Assembly: GCA_002354805.1 (NCBI GenBank)
Contig: DEMH01000009.1
Location: forward strand, 372,001-436,000
Direction of reading: 5' to 3'
Source: Gammaproteobacteria bacterium UBA2675
GTDB lineage: Bacteria > Pseudomonadota > Gammaproteobacteria > Pseudomonadales > Pseudohongiellaceae
DNA length: 64,000 nt
The notes beneath the pieces were generated by a model that was given only the letters and a program-made list of their open reading frames with translations, had not been told where the DNA came from and made no database searches. Made by a program: the position numbers and the translations under genes. This document shows positions 25,793 through 35,652 of the stretch, in pieces; the first letter of the stretch is position 1, and each line of letters starts with the position of its first letter.

Positions 25793-27705
25793 AGCGCCTG
25801 CCACTGCTCAAACAGCTGATCCAGCTTTTCCTGCAGGGCCGCCATTTTATCCAGCGTCGGCTGAATTTTAGTCTGCGGCTGATCATAGAAACCGGGCTCG
25901 GCCATGCTGTCTTCAACGGCCTTGATTTCCTGTTCGGTTTTTTCGATCTGGCGCGTTACCTGGTCCAGCGCTTTTTGTTTTTGCCTGTCGATTTTCTGAC
26001 TGGTTTTCTGTTCAGTGCGCTGTTCCGTTTTCTGGACCGATGCCGCTTTGCTGCTGGCTGGTTTCGAGTCCTTCTGTTTGCGCTCATCAGTCAGGAAGGA
26101 CAACATTTTACCGCCCTGATCCAGCCAGTCCTGATAACCGCCAACGTACTCCTTCACGACGCCAGGGCCTTCAAACACGATAGAGCTGGTCACCACGTTG
26201 TCGAGGAATTTCCGGTCGTGGCTGACTACCAGCAGCGTGCCACTGAAATCCAGCAGAATTTCTTCCAGCAGCTCCAGCGTTTCCATGTCCAGATCGTTGG
26301 TCGGTTCGTCCAGCACCACCAGGTTGGCGGGTTTGCTGAACAGTTTGGCCAGGATCAGACGGTTCTGCTCGCCACCGGAAAGTGACTTGATGGGCTGTCG
26401 GACACGCTTGGGTGGGAACAGAAAATCCTGCAGATAACTGATGACATGTTTCTGCTTGCCATTGATGTCGATGAACTCACGGCCTTCGGCCAGATAGTCG
26501 ATGATGTTCTGGTCAACGTCCAGCTGGTTGCGCAACTGGTCGAAATAAAGAATCTCCAGGTTAGTACCCAGCTTGACCTTGCCGCTGTCGGGTTTGATCT
26601 CGCCCAGGAGAATGCGCAGCAGTGTGGTCTTGCCACTGCCATTGGCACCAATCAGACCCACGCGATCGCCGCGCAGAATTTTGGTCGAGAAATTCTTCAG
26701 AATAAGCTGGTCGCCAAAGCGGTGATTCAGGTCTTCCGCCTCCACAACAATCTTGCCAGAGCTGCCAGCCTGTTCCAGTGACATGCGCGCCGGGCCGCTG
26801 AGTTCGCGGCGCTGTTTGCGCTCTTCGCGCAGTTGTTTCAGCGCCCGCACTCGCCCTTCGTTGCGGGTACGGCGGGCCTTGATGCCCTGGCGAATCCAGC
26901 GCTCTTCTTCGGCCAGCTTTTTGTCGAACTCCTGGTTGGCTTTTTCCTCTGCTTCCAGTTGCTGTTCGCGAAACACCAGGAAGCGCTCGTAGCCATAGTC
27001 CCAGCTGCGCAGCCGACCGCGATCCAGCTCGATAATGCGATTGCTGATGCTCTGCAGGAACTGACGATCGTGAGTGATCACCAACACGGCGCCGCGGAAT
27101 TCATTGAGCGTATTCTCCAGCCACTCAATGGTCGGGATGTCCAGATGGTTGGTGGGCTCGTCCAGCATCAACAGGTCGGGCTCGGCGATCAGCGCGCGCC
27201 CCAGTGCGGCGCGACGTCGGCTGCCGCCCGACAGGGTTTTCATTTTTGCATCGGCTGGCAGCTTGAGCACATCCAGCATGGCTTCGATACGATGTTCCAC
27301 TGCCCAGCCATCTACCTGTTCTATCTGTTTCTGCAGACTGGCCATGCGATCCAGCACCTGCTGATCGCTGAAGTCGGTATTGCTGTCACGCGTCAGCTGG
27401 TGGTATTGCCGCAGCAGGTCGCCCAGGCCTTCCAGACCGCCTGCGATGTAATCGTACAGCGTCTGCTCATCACGCTCCGGCAGTTGCTGGTCCAGATAGG
27501 CGACCTTGATGCCTTCTGCGCGCCACAGCTCGCCACCATCCGCCTGGATGCGGCCGAGCAGCACCTTCATGAAAGTGGACTTGCCTGCGCCATTGGGGCC
27601 GAGAATGCCGATGCGCTCCCCTTTGTGGATGGTCAGCGATACCTGGTCCAGCAGTGGGTGGTCGCCAAAGGCGAGCGACAGATTGTTGAGTCTGAATAAC
27701 AGCAT
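25780..27705 (-). CDS. uup: ABC-F family ATPase Uup
   Basis: A 641-residue soluble protein with two ABC ATPase domains and no membrane segments. Domain 1 has Walker A GILGPNGAGKST and Walker B LLMLDEPTNHLDI; domain 2 has IGANGSGKTT, LSGGEQNRLILA and VVLDEPTNDLDM. A linker rich in charged residues (RWIRQGIKARRTRNEGRVR) and a C-terminal coiled-coil (KQKALDQVTRQIEKTEQEIK) identify Uup, linked to ribosome function and suppression of precise transposon excision. I start at ATG 27705 (MLLFRLNNLSLAFG), where family similarity begins; the frame is open 11 codons further. It is divergent from glnE. Confidence 0.93.
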   Translation of the reverse strand: MLLFRLNNLSLAFGDHPLLDQVSLTIHKGERIGILGPNGAGKSTFMKVLLGRIQADGGELWRAEGIKVAYLDQQLPERDEQTLYDYIAGGLEGLGDLLRQYHQLTRDSNTDFSDQQVLDRMASLQKQIEQVDGWAVEHRIEAMLDVLKLPADAKMKTLSGGSRRRAALGRALIAEPDLLMLDEPTNHLDIPTIEWLENTLNEFRGAVLVITHDRQFLQSISNRIIELDRGRLRSWDYGYERFLVFREQQLEAEEKANQEFDKKLAEEERWIRQGIKARRTRNEGRVRALKQLREERKQRRELSGPARMSLEQAGSSGKIVVEAEDLNHRFGDQLILKNFSTKILRGDRVGLIGANGSGKTTLLRILLGEIKPDSGKVKLGTNLEILYFDQLRNQLDVDQNIIDYLAEGREFIDINGKQKHVISYLQDFLFPPKRVRQPIKSLSGGEQNRLILAKLFSKPANLVVLDEPTNDLDMETLELLEEILLDFSGTLLVVSHDRKFLDNVVTSSIVFEGPGVVKEYVGGYQDWLDQGGKMLSFLTDERKQKDSKPASSKAASVQKTEQRTEQKTSQKIDRQKQKALDQVTRQIEKTEQEIKAVEDSMAEPGFYDQPQTKIQPTLDKMAALQEKLDQLFEQWQALEDE

Positions 27706-27724
27706 GATGTCCAACAGTGTGAAG

Positions 27725-27747
27725 GCCGCGCTGGTCAAGCGCGCGGC
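27725..27747. promoter_or_regulatory. GC-rich hairpin in uup-glnE divergent region
   Basis: GCCGCGC (27725-27731) pairs with GCGCGGC (27741-27747) across a nine-base loop in the 99-bp gap between uup and glnE. It would fall in the uup leader. Possible regulatory or attenuating element; purely structural evidence. Confidence 0.3.
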
Positions 27748-27804
27748 TTGTATTTGAAGCGCTGCAGTATAAACTTAACTGCCTGGCCCAAACAAAGGAT
27801 TACT

Positions 27805-30800
27805 GTGCTAATTACCGATCATCTCCCCGACGCCCTCAAACCCGTTCTCGAGCGATACTGGCAGCGTTTTCAGGAGGGCAAGCTACCCTCAGCGCTGCAG
27901 CAGCGCCTGGAAGATCAGCCGGGCCTGCTGCGCGAGCTGGCCCAGGTCTGGGCAGCCAGCGACTACGCGGCTACTGTTTGCATTCAGCATCCGGAATTAC
28001 TGCTGGCGCTGCTTGATTCGGGTACATTGCACCATCCACTGGCTAACGACTATCAACAGCAACTGTCGCAACTGCTTTGTGGTGCCGCTGAGTCATCCGA
28101 GAGCGCAACAACTGTGTCGATGGATACATTAAAGCAGCGCTTGCGACTGAGTCAGCAGCAGCAGATGCTGCGCCTTATCTGGCGCGATGTGACACATCAG
28201 GCGTCCATGCGCGATACCGCCGCAGAGGTGTCAAGACTGGCCGAGGCGGCGCTGGATGTCACCCTGGATACGCTTTATCAGCAGGCGGTTGCCGAGTATG
28301 GGGTGCCGATCGGTGCACGCAGCGGCGAGCCTGTGCGGATGGTGGTGATTGGCATGGGCAAGCTGGGGGCAGGTGAGCTGAATCTGTCTTCCGATATTGA
28401 TCTGATGTTTGCCTATCCCGAGTCGGGCGAGACCACTTCTGAGAATGGCAAAGAGCCCGTCACCTGCCAGCAGTTCTTTCTGAAACTGGGGCAGCAGCTG
28501 ATTGACGCCCTGGATGCGGTGACAGCGGATGGCTTTGTGTTCCGGGTGGACATGCGTCTGCGCCCCTACGGCAGTGAAGGAGTGCTGGTGTGCAGCTTTG
28601 ATGCCATGGAGAACTACTACCAGTCGCAGGGGCGTGACTGGGAGCGTTACGCCATGATCAAGGCACGTGCCGTGGCCGGCGATATCAAGGCAGGCCAGGA
28701 ATTGCTGCAGCGACTGCGACCCTTCAGCTACCGGCGCTACCTGGATTTTTCGGCGATTGAGTCGCTGCGTGCAATGAAGTTGCAGATCAACAAGCAGGTG
28801 CGCAAAAAAGGCATGGATCAGGATATAAAGCTGGGCGCCGGCGGTATCCGTGAGGTCGAGTTTATTGTTCAGGCACTGCAGATGGTGCATGGCGGCCGCG
28901 ACAAACGCCTGCAGCAGGAGTCACTGTACAAGGCCATGGATGCGCTGGTGGCCGGCGAATACCTGTCAGCAGAGACCGTGCAGTCACTGCGCAATGCCTA
29001 CAATTTTCTGCGCGATCTTGAGCACAAACTGCAGGGCTTCGCCAACCAGCAGACACAGGCTTTGCCCAGCTCAGAGCAGGAGCAGCTGCGGGTGGCCATC
29101 GGTATGGGTGTGCCTGATCTGAAAAATGCCTCATGGTCGACTCTGCTGGATGTGCTGGAGCAGCATCGCGCCATTGTGCGTGAGCATTACCGGGACGTGA
29201 TTCAGGTTGATGACGAGGATGACGCGACCCGTCACGATGTCGACGACGCCGAACTGCTGGCGCTGTGGCAACAGGAGTTAAGCGACGAGGCCGCCGTTGC
29301 CGAATTACAGAATCTGGGCTTCGAGCAGGCAGAGGCCAGCTGGCAGACGCTCTGTGAGTTTCGCCAGGATCGGGTATTCCGTACTTTGCCAGCTGACAGC
29401 CGGCAGCGCTTTAACCGCTTCATGCCGCTGCTGCTCGCCACACTGGCGCACGAAAACACACCCAGCCTCGGGCTGGAACGGGTGATGAAACTGGTTGCAG
29501 CTGTCGCCCGGCGTACCGCCTACCTGGTGCTGCTGTCAGAAAATCCTTCCGCCATGCGGCAGTTCGTGCAGCTGTGCACCGCCAGTCCCTTCATCGCCGA
29601 CTTCATGAGCAAACATCCGGTGCTGCTTGATGAGTTGCTAACAGTGGTGCGGCAGCCGCCGGAGAAATCCGCGTTGCAGGAAGAGCTGGTGCAGGGCCTG
29701 ATGCGAATCAACGAAGAAAATTTTGAAGAGCAGATGGAATTCCTGCGCTACTTCAAGCAATGCCATACCCTGCAGGTGGCGGCCGCACAGATAACCGGCT
29801 CGATGACGGTAATGAAAGTCAGCGACTATCTTACATTTACCGCCGAGGCCATTCTTGAGCAGGTGCTGGCACTGTGCTGGCAGCACCTGACACGCAAGCA
29901 CGGCTATCCGGTCAACAGCCATGACAAACACGGCGAGATGGACTTTGTCGTTATTGCCTATGGCAAACTGGGCGGTATCGAGCTCAGCTATCTGTCGGAC
30001 CTGGATCTTGTCTTTGTGCATGACGGTACGCTGGAGCACGACACTGTCGCTGCGGAAGGGCAGAAATCCATCAACAGCAGAGAGTTCTACACACGCCTGG
30101 CGCAACGCGTCATCACCATGCTGGGCACACACACCATGTCCGGCAAGCTGTATGAAGTCGATATGCGGCTGCGGCCCTCCGGCGAATCCGGATTGCTGGT
30201 TACTACCTTGCCCGCGTTTGAAAACTATCAGCGCAAAGAGGCCTGGACCTGGGAGCATCAGGCGCTGGTGCGCTCGCGAGCAGTGGCTGGCTCAATGGCC
30301 ATGGCCGAGCAGTTTGAGAGCCTGCGAGCCACGCTGCTGAGCGAAACGCGTGACATCGACAGGCTGGCAGCTGATGTGATCAATATGCGCAAAAAAATGA
30401 GCGATGAACTGACCCGTAAAGCGGGCCGCAAAGCGAACCAGCCTGCTTTTGTCATCAAGCAGGGGCTGGGTGGGATTGTTGATATTGAATTTATCGTTCA
30501 ATTTATGGTGCTGTCGCAGTCTCAGGACTGCGCCGGTCTGACGCGCTATTCGGACAATATGCGCATACTGGAATCCGCTGAGCAATGCGAGCTGTTATCG
30601 GAGCAGGCCATCAAGAACCTGATGGCCGCCTATCTGGCGCTGCGCTCAACCCTGCACGAGTTTGCCCTGCAGCAGACCGATGCCAGTGAGCTCAGTGAAG
30701 AGCAGTGTGAGGCAACCCTGGCCCCGCTCGCAGAGTCGCGTGAACAGGTCGCGGCTATCTGGCAGCAGGTGTTTGCCCCGTACATGGAATCAACCGAGAG

Positions 30801-30825
30801 TCCACCTACCGGGGTACCTCAGTGA
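27805..30825 (+). CDS. glnE: Bifunctional glutamine-synthetase adenylyltransferase/deadenylyltransferase
   Basis: A 1006-residue enzyme that attaches AMP to, and removes it from, glutamine synthetase in response to nitrogen status. The two nucleotidyltransferase domains are both intact: deadenylylase block GMGKLGAGELNLSSDIDL with RPYGSEGVLVCSFDAMENYY, and adenylylase block AYGKLGGIELSYLSDLDL with RPSGESGLLVTTLPAFENYQ. The PII-responsive linker lies between. I use GTG 27805, eight or so bases after AAAGGA (27794-27799); an upstream in-frame TTG lacks support. The stop overlaps the waaF start as GTGA, so glnE leads into the LPS core operon. Confidence 0.96.
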   Translation: MLITDHLPDALKPVLERYWQRFQEGKLPSALQQRLEDQPGLLRELAQVWAASDYAATVCIQHPELLLALLDSGTLHHPLANDYQQQLSQLLCGAAESSESATTVSMDTLKQRLRLSQQQQMLRLIWRDVTHQASMRDTAAEVSRLAEAALDVTLDTLYQQAVAEYGVPIGARSGEPVRMVVIGMGKLGAGELNLSSDIDLMFAYPESGETTSENGKEPVTCQQFFLKLGQQLIDALDAVTADGFVFRVDMRLRPYGSEGVLVCSFDAMENYYQSQGRDWERYAMIKARAVAGDIKAGQELLQRLRPFSYRRYLDFSAIESLRAMKLQINKQVRKKGMDQDIKLGAGGIREVEFIVQALQMVHGGRDKRLQQESLYKAMDALVAGEYLSAETVQSLRNAYNFLRDLEHKLQGFANQQTQALPSSEQEQLRVAIGMGVPDLKNASWSTLLDVLEQHRAIVREHYRDVIQVDDEDDATRHDVDDAELLALWQQELSDEAAVAELQNLGFEQAEASWQTLCEFRQDRVFRTLPADSRQRFNRFMPLLLATLAHENTPSLGLERVMKLVAAVARRTAYLVLLSENPSAMRQFVQLCTASPFIADFMSKHPVLLDELLTVVRQPPEKSALQEELVQGLMRINEENFEEQMEFLRYFKQCHTLQVAAAQITGSMTVMKVSDYLTFTAEAILEQVLALCWQHLTRKHGYPVNSHDKHGEMDFVVIAYGKLGGIELSYLSDLDLVFVHDGTLEHDTVAAEGQKSINSREFYTRLAQRVITMLGTHTMSGKLYEVDMRLRPSGESGLLVTTLPAFENYQRKEAWTWEHQALVRSRAVAGSMAMAEQFESLRATLLSETRDIDRLAADVINMRKKMSDELTRKAGRKANQPAFVIKQGLGGIVDIEFIVQFMVLSQSQDCAGLTRYSDNMRILESAEQCELLSEQAIKNLMAAYLALRSTLHEFALQQTDASELSEEQCEATLAPLAESREQVAAIWQQVFAPYMESTESPPTGVPQ

Positions 30826-31892
30826 GTACGCCACAACGCATTCTGATTGTTGGCCCCTCCTGGGTGGGCGACATGGTCATGGCACAGTCGCTGTTCATAG
30901 AATTGCGCCATCGTAATCCGGAAGCAGTTATCGACGTGCTGGCGCCGGCCTGGAGCCGCCCATTGCTTGCGCGTATGCCGCAGGTCAGGCAGGCAATCGA
31001 TCTGCCCCTGGCGCATCGTGAGGTCGGTCTGGGCAAGCGCTTTCGATTGGGCCGCACGCTGGCTGAGCGGCATTATGACCAGGCCATTCTGCTGCCCAAC
31101 TCATTCAAGTCAGCATTGGTGCCCCTGTTTGCAGGAATTCCCCTGCGCACGGGCTGGCGTGGCGAAAAACGTGGCTGGGTGTTGAATGACTGCCGCGACC
31201 TGGACAAGCAGACACTACCACTGATGGTGCAACGCTTTGTGGCGCTGGGGTTGCCGGCAGACTCTGCATTGCCAGTTGACTTGCCAGATCCATTGCCCGT
31301 GCCGCAACTGCAGGTCAACCGGGAACAGGCCAGACAGGTCTGTGAACAGTTTGCCTTACCACCAGGTCAGCGTTTACTGATGTTGTGTCCGGGTGCCGAG
31401 TTTGGTGACGCCAAGCGTTGGCCCTGTGAGCACTATGCCGAAGTTGCCAAAGAGCACATCAACAAAGGCTGGCATGTGGTGCTGATGGGTTCTGCCAAAG
31501 ACCAGGCAGTAACGGGTGAGATTGCCGCGCTGACAGGCAACGAAGCCTGTCATGACCTGGCCGGCAAAACTTCGCTGGATCAGGCCATTGATTTACTGTC
31601 GCAGGCAACTGCCGTAGTCAGCAATGATTCAGGCCTGATGCACATTGCTGCGGCCCTGCACCGCCCACTGGTCGCTGTGTATGGTTCTACGTCGGCGGAT
31701 TTCACGCCGCCACTGTCTGACCAGGTGGCGATTCTGAATACCGATATAGATTGCAGGCCCTGCTTTCAGCGTGAATGCCCCTTGCAGCACAAACGTTGTC
31801 TCACTGAACTTGAGCCCTCGCGCGTCATCAAGGCGCTGGAGCGGCTGTCCGCCAGTATCATAGTGGGAGACATGCAACCTTGCGTATCCTGA
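30822..31892 (+). CDS. waaF: ADP-heptose:LPS heptosyltransferase II
   Basis: A 356-residue GT9-family glycosyltransferase that adds the second L-glycero-D-manno-heptose to the LPS inner core on the cytoplasmic face of the inner membrane. The N-terminus RILIVGPSWVGDMVMAQSLF is characteristic of WaaF, as are LCPGAEFGDAKRWP and VSNDSGLMHIAAALHRPLVA. The start is GTG overlapping glnE. The stop lies inside the start of waaC, showing tight translational coupling in the core operon. Confidence 0.95.
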   Translation: MSTPQRILIVGPSWVGDMVMAQSLFIELRHRNPEAVIDVLAPAWSRPLLARMPQVRQAIDLPLAHREVGLGKRFRLGRTLAERHYDQAILLPNSFKSALVPLFAGIPLRTGWRGEKRGWVLNDCRDLDKQTLPLMVQRFVALGLPADSALPVDLPDPLPVPQLQVNREQARQVCEQFALPPGQRLLMLCPGAEFGDAKRWPCEHYAEVAKEHINKGWHVVLMGSAKDQAVTGEIAALTGNEACHDLAGKTSLDQAIDLLSQATAVVSNDSGLMHIAAALHRPLVAVYGSTSADFTPPLSDQVAILNTDIDCRPCFQRECPLQHKRCLTELEPSRVIKALERLSASIIVGDMQPCVS

Positions 31893-32959
31893 TTGTCAAA
31901 ACCTCATCGCTTGGTGATGTCATCCACACCTTGCCGGCTCTGACCGACGCCATGCGGGCCATTCCCGGCCTGCAGGCAGACTGGGTCGTCGAGGAAGCAT
32001 TTGCGGAGATTCCGGGCTGGCATCCTGCTGTTGTTGATGTGATACCGGTTGCCATTCGCCGCTGGCGCAAGAACTGGTGGCAGTCACTGACCGGTGGCGA
32101 GTACAAGCGTTTTCGTCGTCAACTCAAATCACAGCGCTATGATCTTGTAATTGACGCTCAGGGTCTGGTCAAAAGTGCATTGATTGCCTGGCAGGCCAGG
32201 GGACAGCGTGTCGGCCTGGACCGTGACAGCATCAAGGAACCGGCCAGCAGCCTGATTTATCAAAAACGTCTGGCAGTGCCAAAAGGTGGCCATGCCGTGC
32301 AGCGTGTACGTCAGTTGTTTGCACAGGCACTGGGCTATCGCTTTGATCCCGATGAAATCGACTACGGTATCCAGCCCGGTTCCCCGTCACCTGCGTCCGG
32401 CGACAGGCCAGCGTTGATGTTTTTACACGGCACTACCTGGCAGAGCAAACACTGGCCTTTGCCGTACTGGCAGGAACTGGCCCGACTGGCAGTGGCCTCC
32501 GGATATGAGGTCAAAGTTTCCTGGGGCAATCTGCAGGAGCAGGAGCGTGCCGAAGCGATCGCTGATGGCCTGACCGGTGTCACTTTGCTGGACAAACAGA
32601 GCCTGACCGGTCTTGCACAGCAGCTGCAGCAGTGCGAGGGCGTTGTCGCGGTGGACACCGGTCTGGGACACCTGGCAGCGGCGCTGAATATACCAACGGT
32701 TTCTCTGTATGGAGCCACCAACCCGGGTCTGTCAGGAACCTTTGGCTACCATCAATTGCACCTGAAGGCAGACCTGGCCTGTTCGCCCTGCATGCGGCGC
32801 GAATGCAGCTATCGTGGTCAAGCGCTGTTTGACACGACTGAGCGGGAGGGAGAGTTTCAGGTGCAGCCGCCGTGTTACCGGTCGCTATCACCTGACATGG
32901 TTTTCTCGCATCTTGGTCGCATGATTAGCGAGGCTGATGCGCAGGGTGAGCGGCCGTGA
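31880..32959 (+). CDS. waaC: LPS heptosyltransferase I
   Basis: A 359-residue GT9 enzyme that transfers the first heptose to Kdo-lipid A. Diagnostic blocks are RILIVKTSSLGDVIHTLPAL, FLHGTTWQSKHWPLPYW and VAVDTGLGHLAAALNIPTVS. The start appears to be a TTG at 31880 within the last codons of waaF, because the family N-terminus MRILIVKTSSLGD begins there and no ATG is nearby. The stop overlaps the GTG of waaG. Confidence 0.94.
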   Translation: MRILIVKTSSLGDVIHTLPALTDAMRAIPGLQADWVVEEAFAEIPGWHPAVVDVIPVAIRRWRKNWWQSLTGGEYKRFRRQLKSQRYDLVIDAQGLVKSALIAWQARGQRVGLDRDSIKEPASSLIYQKRLAVPKGGHAVQRVRQLFAQALGYRFDPDEIDYGIQPGSPSPASGDRPALMFLHGTTWQSKHWPLPYWQELARLAVASGYEVKVSWGNLQEQERAEAIADGLTGVTLLDKQSLTGLAQQLQQCEGVVAVDTGLGHLAAALNIPTVSLYGATNPGLSGTFGYHQLHLKADLACSPCMRRECSYRGQALFDTTEREGEFQVQPPCYRSLSPDMVFSHLGRMISEADAQGERP

Positions 32960-34092
32960 AGATCGCCATGCTCATTTATCAGTACTTTCCCTACGGCGGT
33001 CAGCAGCGCGACTTTATGCGTATTGCGCAGCGCTGCATCGACGCCGGTCACCAGGTTGATGTGTATTGCCTGTCCTGGCAGGGCGATATTCCGGACGGCA
33101 TTGTGAGACATCTGGTCCCTGTTTCGGCAATCAGTCGGCATGTTCTGTATCAGCGCTATACAGAGTGGACCCAGGCTGCCCTGAAGAAGCAGTCCTATGA
33201 TGTGGTGGTGGGTTTCAGCAAAATGCCGGGGCTGGATGTGCATTTTGCCGCTGATCCCTGTTTCGCGGAAAGAATGCGTCGGGAGAATCGCTTTCTCAGC
33301 CGCTACCTGCCGCGCTATCAGCACTTTCTTCGCTATGAGCAGGCGGTCTTTGGCGCTGAAAGCCGCACGCAGGTCATGATCCTGTCGCCACAGCAGCAAA
33401 AAGATTTCAGTGCGCACTACCCTGGCTGTGAAGACAGGTTGCACATGCTGCCCCCAGGGATCAGCCGTGATCGCCTGCCAGGAGACGACATTGAATCCGT
33501 CCGCAATGAAGTGCGCGAGCAGTACCAGCGAGCACCCGACGAACTGCTGATTCTGCAGGTTGGTTCCGGTTTTCGTGTCAAAGGGCTGGATCGTTCGATT
33601 CGTGCGCTGGCAGCATTGCCGACAGCGCTCAGGTCGCGCGCTCGACTGCTGGTCATAGGCCAGGGTCGCGCTGCAAAGTATCGACGTCTCGCCCGCCGCC
33701 TCGGGGTCGATGATCGCGTGGAATTTCTGGGAGGTCGTGACGATGTTCCCAGGTTCTTCGCTGCCTGTGATCTCTATCTGAATCCGGCACACTATGAAAG
33801 TGCCGGGTACACCATAATAGAGGCCATCATCAATGGTCTGCCTGTATTGACGACCGATACCTGTGGGTATGCATTCCATGTGCGTCAGGCTGGTGCAGGC
33901 CAGGTCTGTCCATCGCCGTTTCGGCAAAAAGATCTCAATGCCCGTCTGCACGAAATGCTTATCTCCTCCGATCGACACAACTGGCGCAGCAATGGGCTGG
34001 CCTATGTAGACAAGGTCGACGTGTTCGGTATGGCGGATACGGCGCTGGCGATCATCGAGTCGGCGGCCAGATCGGAGCAGGTACCAGCATGA
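32956..34092 (+). CDS. waaG: LPS core glycosyltransferase WaaG-like (GT4)
   Basis: A 378-residue GT-B enzyme related to WaaG, which adds the first hexose of the outer core to heptose II. The start region KIAMLIYQYFPYGGQQRDFM, the middle block VGFSKMPGLDVHFAADPCFA and the GT4 C-terminal motif NPAHYESAGYTIIEAIINGL (retaining nucleophile/donor glutamates) are clear. The start is GTG, overlapping the waaC stop by four bases. Sugar donor (glucose, galactose or N-acetyl sugar) cannot be told. Confidence 0.93.
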   Translation: MKIAMLIYQYFPYGGQQRDFMRIAQRCIDAGHQVDVYCLSWQGDIPDGIVRHLVPVSAISRHVLYQRYTEWTQAALKKQSYDVVVGFSKMPGLDVHFAADPCFAERMRRENRFLSRYLPRYQHFLRYEQAVFGAESRTQVMILSPQQQKDFSAHYPGCEDRLHMLPPGISRDRLPGDDIESVRNEVREQYQRAPDELLILQVGSGFRVKGLDRSIRALAALPTALRSRARLLVIGQGRAAKYRRLARRLGVDDRVEFLGGRDDVPRFFAACDLYLNPAHYESAGYTIIEAIINGLPVLTTDTCGYAFHVRQAGAGQVCPSPFRQKDLNARLHEMLISSDRHNWRSNGLAYVDKVDVFGMADTALAIIESAARSEQVPA

Positions 34093-35651
34093 AGCAGAAC
34101 CTGCAGATGCGCGAGGATATGCGATCTTACCTGGGTGACCATGACGTCTTTGCCCAGGCAATGAGCTTGCAGGGGGATGTGTATCGGCAGGCGCCAGGGC
34201 GGCGGACATTACGATTCGAGGTGGATGGCCACGCCTATTTTGCAAAGATTCATCAGGGCGTCGGCTGGACAGAGATACTCAAGAATCTGTTAACGCTGCG
34301 TCTGCCAATCATCGGCGCACGCACCGAATGGCGCGCCATCATGCATCTGACCGGGCTGGGGGTGCCCACGATGAAAGTGGCGGCCTTTGGTGAGCGTGGC
34401 GTCAATCCTGCACAGCGCGAATCATTCCTGATCACTGACGAAATTGCGCCGAGTATCAGCCTGGAAACCTATTGCGAACAGTGGAGTAGTGATCGCCCGC
34501 CGCGTCACTACCGCTGGCAATTGATCAGGGCTGTTGCTGATATTGCGCGTCGCATGCACGGTAGTGGCATGTGTCACCGGGATTTTTATCTGTGCCATTT
34601 TTTGCTGAGCTGCCGTCAGGACGGCAGCGTGGCTACCGACGCCGATCCGCTCCTTTCAGTCATCGATCTGCATCGCGCACTGATCCACCCGACGCTGTCC
34701 AGGCGCTGGATCGTCAAGGATATTGCCGGACTTTATTTTTCCAGTGAGCCCGCGGGGCTAAGCCGCACAGACTGCTTTCGCTTTATTCGCGACTACACCG
34801 GAAAGTCACCAGCACAGGCGCTTCGCGAAGACGCTGATTTCTGGCGCCAGGTCATCAACAAGGCCGGGCGGATCGCCCGCCGCGACCGGCTGAAACCACT
34901 GCGCCGGATGGTCTCTACGCTCTATCGTGATGGTCCGGACATCGCGCGGCAACAGGACTTCGGGCGAGTAGCGCTGTTTCATCGCAGCGATGACTGCGCC
35001 GCTCTTCGGCAGTTCATTGCTGACCCTGACGCAGCGATTGCTGACGGCAAACTCCTTAAAGATGGTGACTCAACGACAGTCGTGCGCCTGCCATGGGGTG
35101 GCAAAACCTGTGTGGTTAAGCGGTATAATCTGCGCAACCCCGGCTACCTGCTGCGGCGCCTGTTTCGGCCAAGTCGCGCCTGGTACTGCTGGCGAAACGC
35201 GCACTGGCTGCAGCAGATGGGGCTGAACACTCCCAGGCCGGTTCTGATGCTGGAACATCGCTGGGGCCCGCTGCGGGGCGTTGCCTACTTTGTCACTGAG
35301 ATTTCGGAAGGGACGGATGTACTGTCCATGCTGTCACAGGATGTGGAGTGCGAAGTGTGGACGGACGTATTGCGGCAGTTCCGACGTCTTTTTGCGACGA
35401 TGAAACAGTACCGGATGATCCACGGCGATATGAAAGCGAGCAATTTTCTGTATCATCAGGATGAGCAGGGCGGCAAGCTGATCACACTGGATCTGGATGC
35501 GATGCGGCGGGAAGGGCTGGCGACACGGTTTCACCGGTATTTTGAACGAGATGTGGAAAGATTTCTTGCCAACTGGCGCGATAAACCCACCGAGCAGCAG
35601 GCTGTCCGTTCACAGCTTGGTGCTTCGATTACATTAAACAAGGCCGATTGA
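34089..35651 (+). CDS. waaP: Tandem LPS kinase: WaaP fused to a second kinase-like domain
   Basis: A 520-residue protein in one uninterrupted frame. Residues 1-270 are WaaP/RfaP, which phosphorylates inner-core heptose I: FAKIH (Lys53), CHRDFYLCHFLL (catalytic Asp165) and VIDLHRA (Asp193). Residues about 290-515 form a second kinase-like domain with VVKRY (Lys344), IHGDMKASNFL (Asp447, Asn452) and LITLDLDAM (Asp468/470). In Pseudomonas, waaP and other core kinases are separate genes in the same place, and single WaaP proteins are about 265 residues. Here two activities seem fused. The ATG overlaps the waaG stop as ATGA. Both active sites look intact. Confidence 0.9.
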   Translation: MKQNLQMREDMRSYLGDHDVFAQAMSLQGDVYRQAPGRRTLRFEVDGHAYFAKIHQGVGWTEILKNLLTLRLPIIGARTEWRAIMHLTGLGVPTMKVAAFGERGVNPAQRESFLITDEIAPSISLETYCEQWSSDRPPRHYRWQLIRAVADIARRMHGSGMCHRDFYLCHFLLSCRQDGSVATDADPLLSVIDLHRALIHPTLSRRWIVKDIAGLYFSSEPAGLSRTDCFRFIRDYTGKSPAQALREDADFWRQVINKAGRIARRDRLKPLRRMVSTLYRDGPDIARQQDFGRVALFHRSDDCAALRQFIADPDAAIADGKLLKDGDSTTVVRLPWGGKTCVVKRYNLRNPGYLLRRLFRPSRAWYCWRNAHWLQQMGLNTPRPVLMLEHRWGPLRGVAYFVTEISEGTDVLSMLSQDVECEVWTDVLRQFRRLFATMKQYRMIHGDMKASNFLYHQDEQGGKLITLDLDAMRREGLATRFHRYFERDVERFLANWRDKPTEQQAVRSQLGASITLNKAD

Positions 35652-35652
35652 T

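Noticed and set aside
26833..27699. A 288-codon open frame antisense to uup
   Set aside because: Explained by antisense reading of the ABC domain; composition dominated by Gln, Leu and Val as in other shadows.
32875..34245. A 456-codon open frame antisense to waaG
   Set aside because: It lies wholly opposite a confident glycosyltransferase gene with intact motifs; no domain is visible in the antisense protein.
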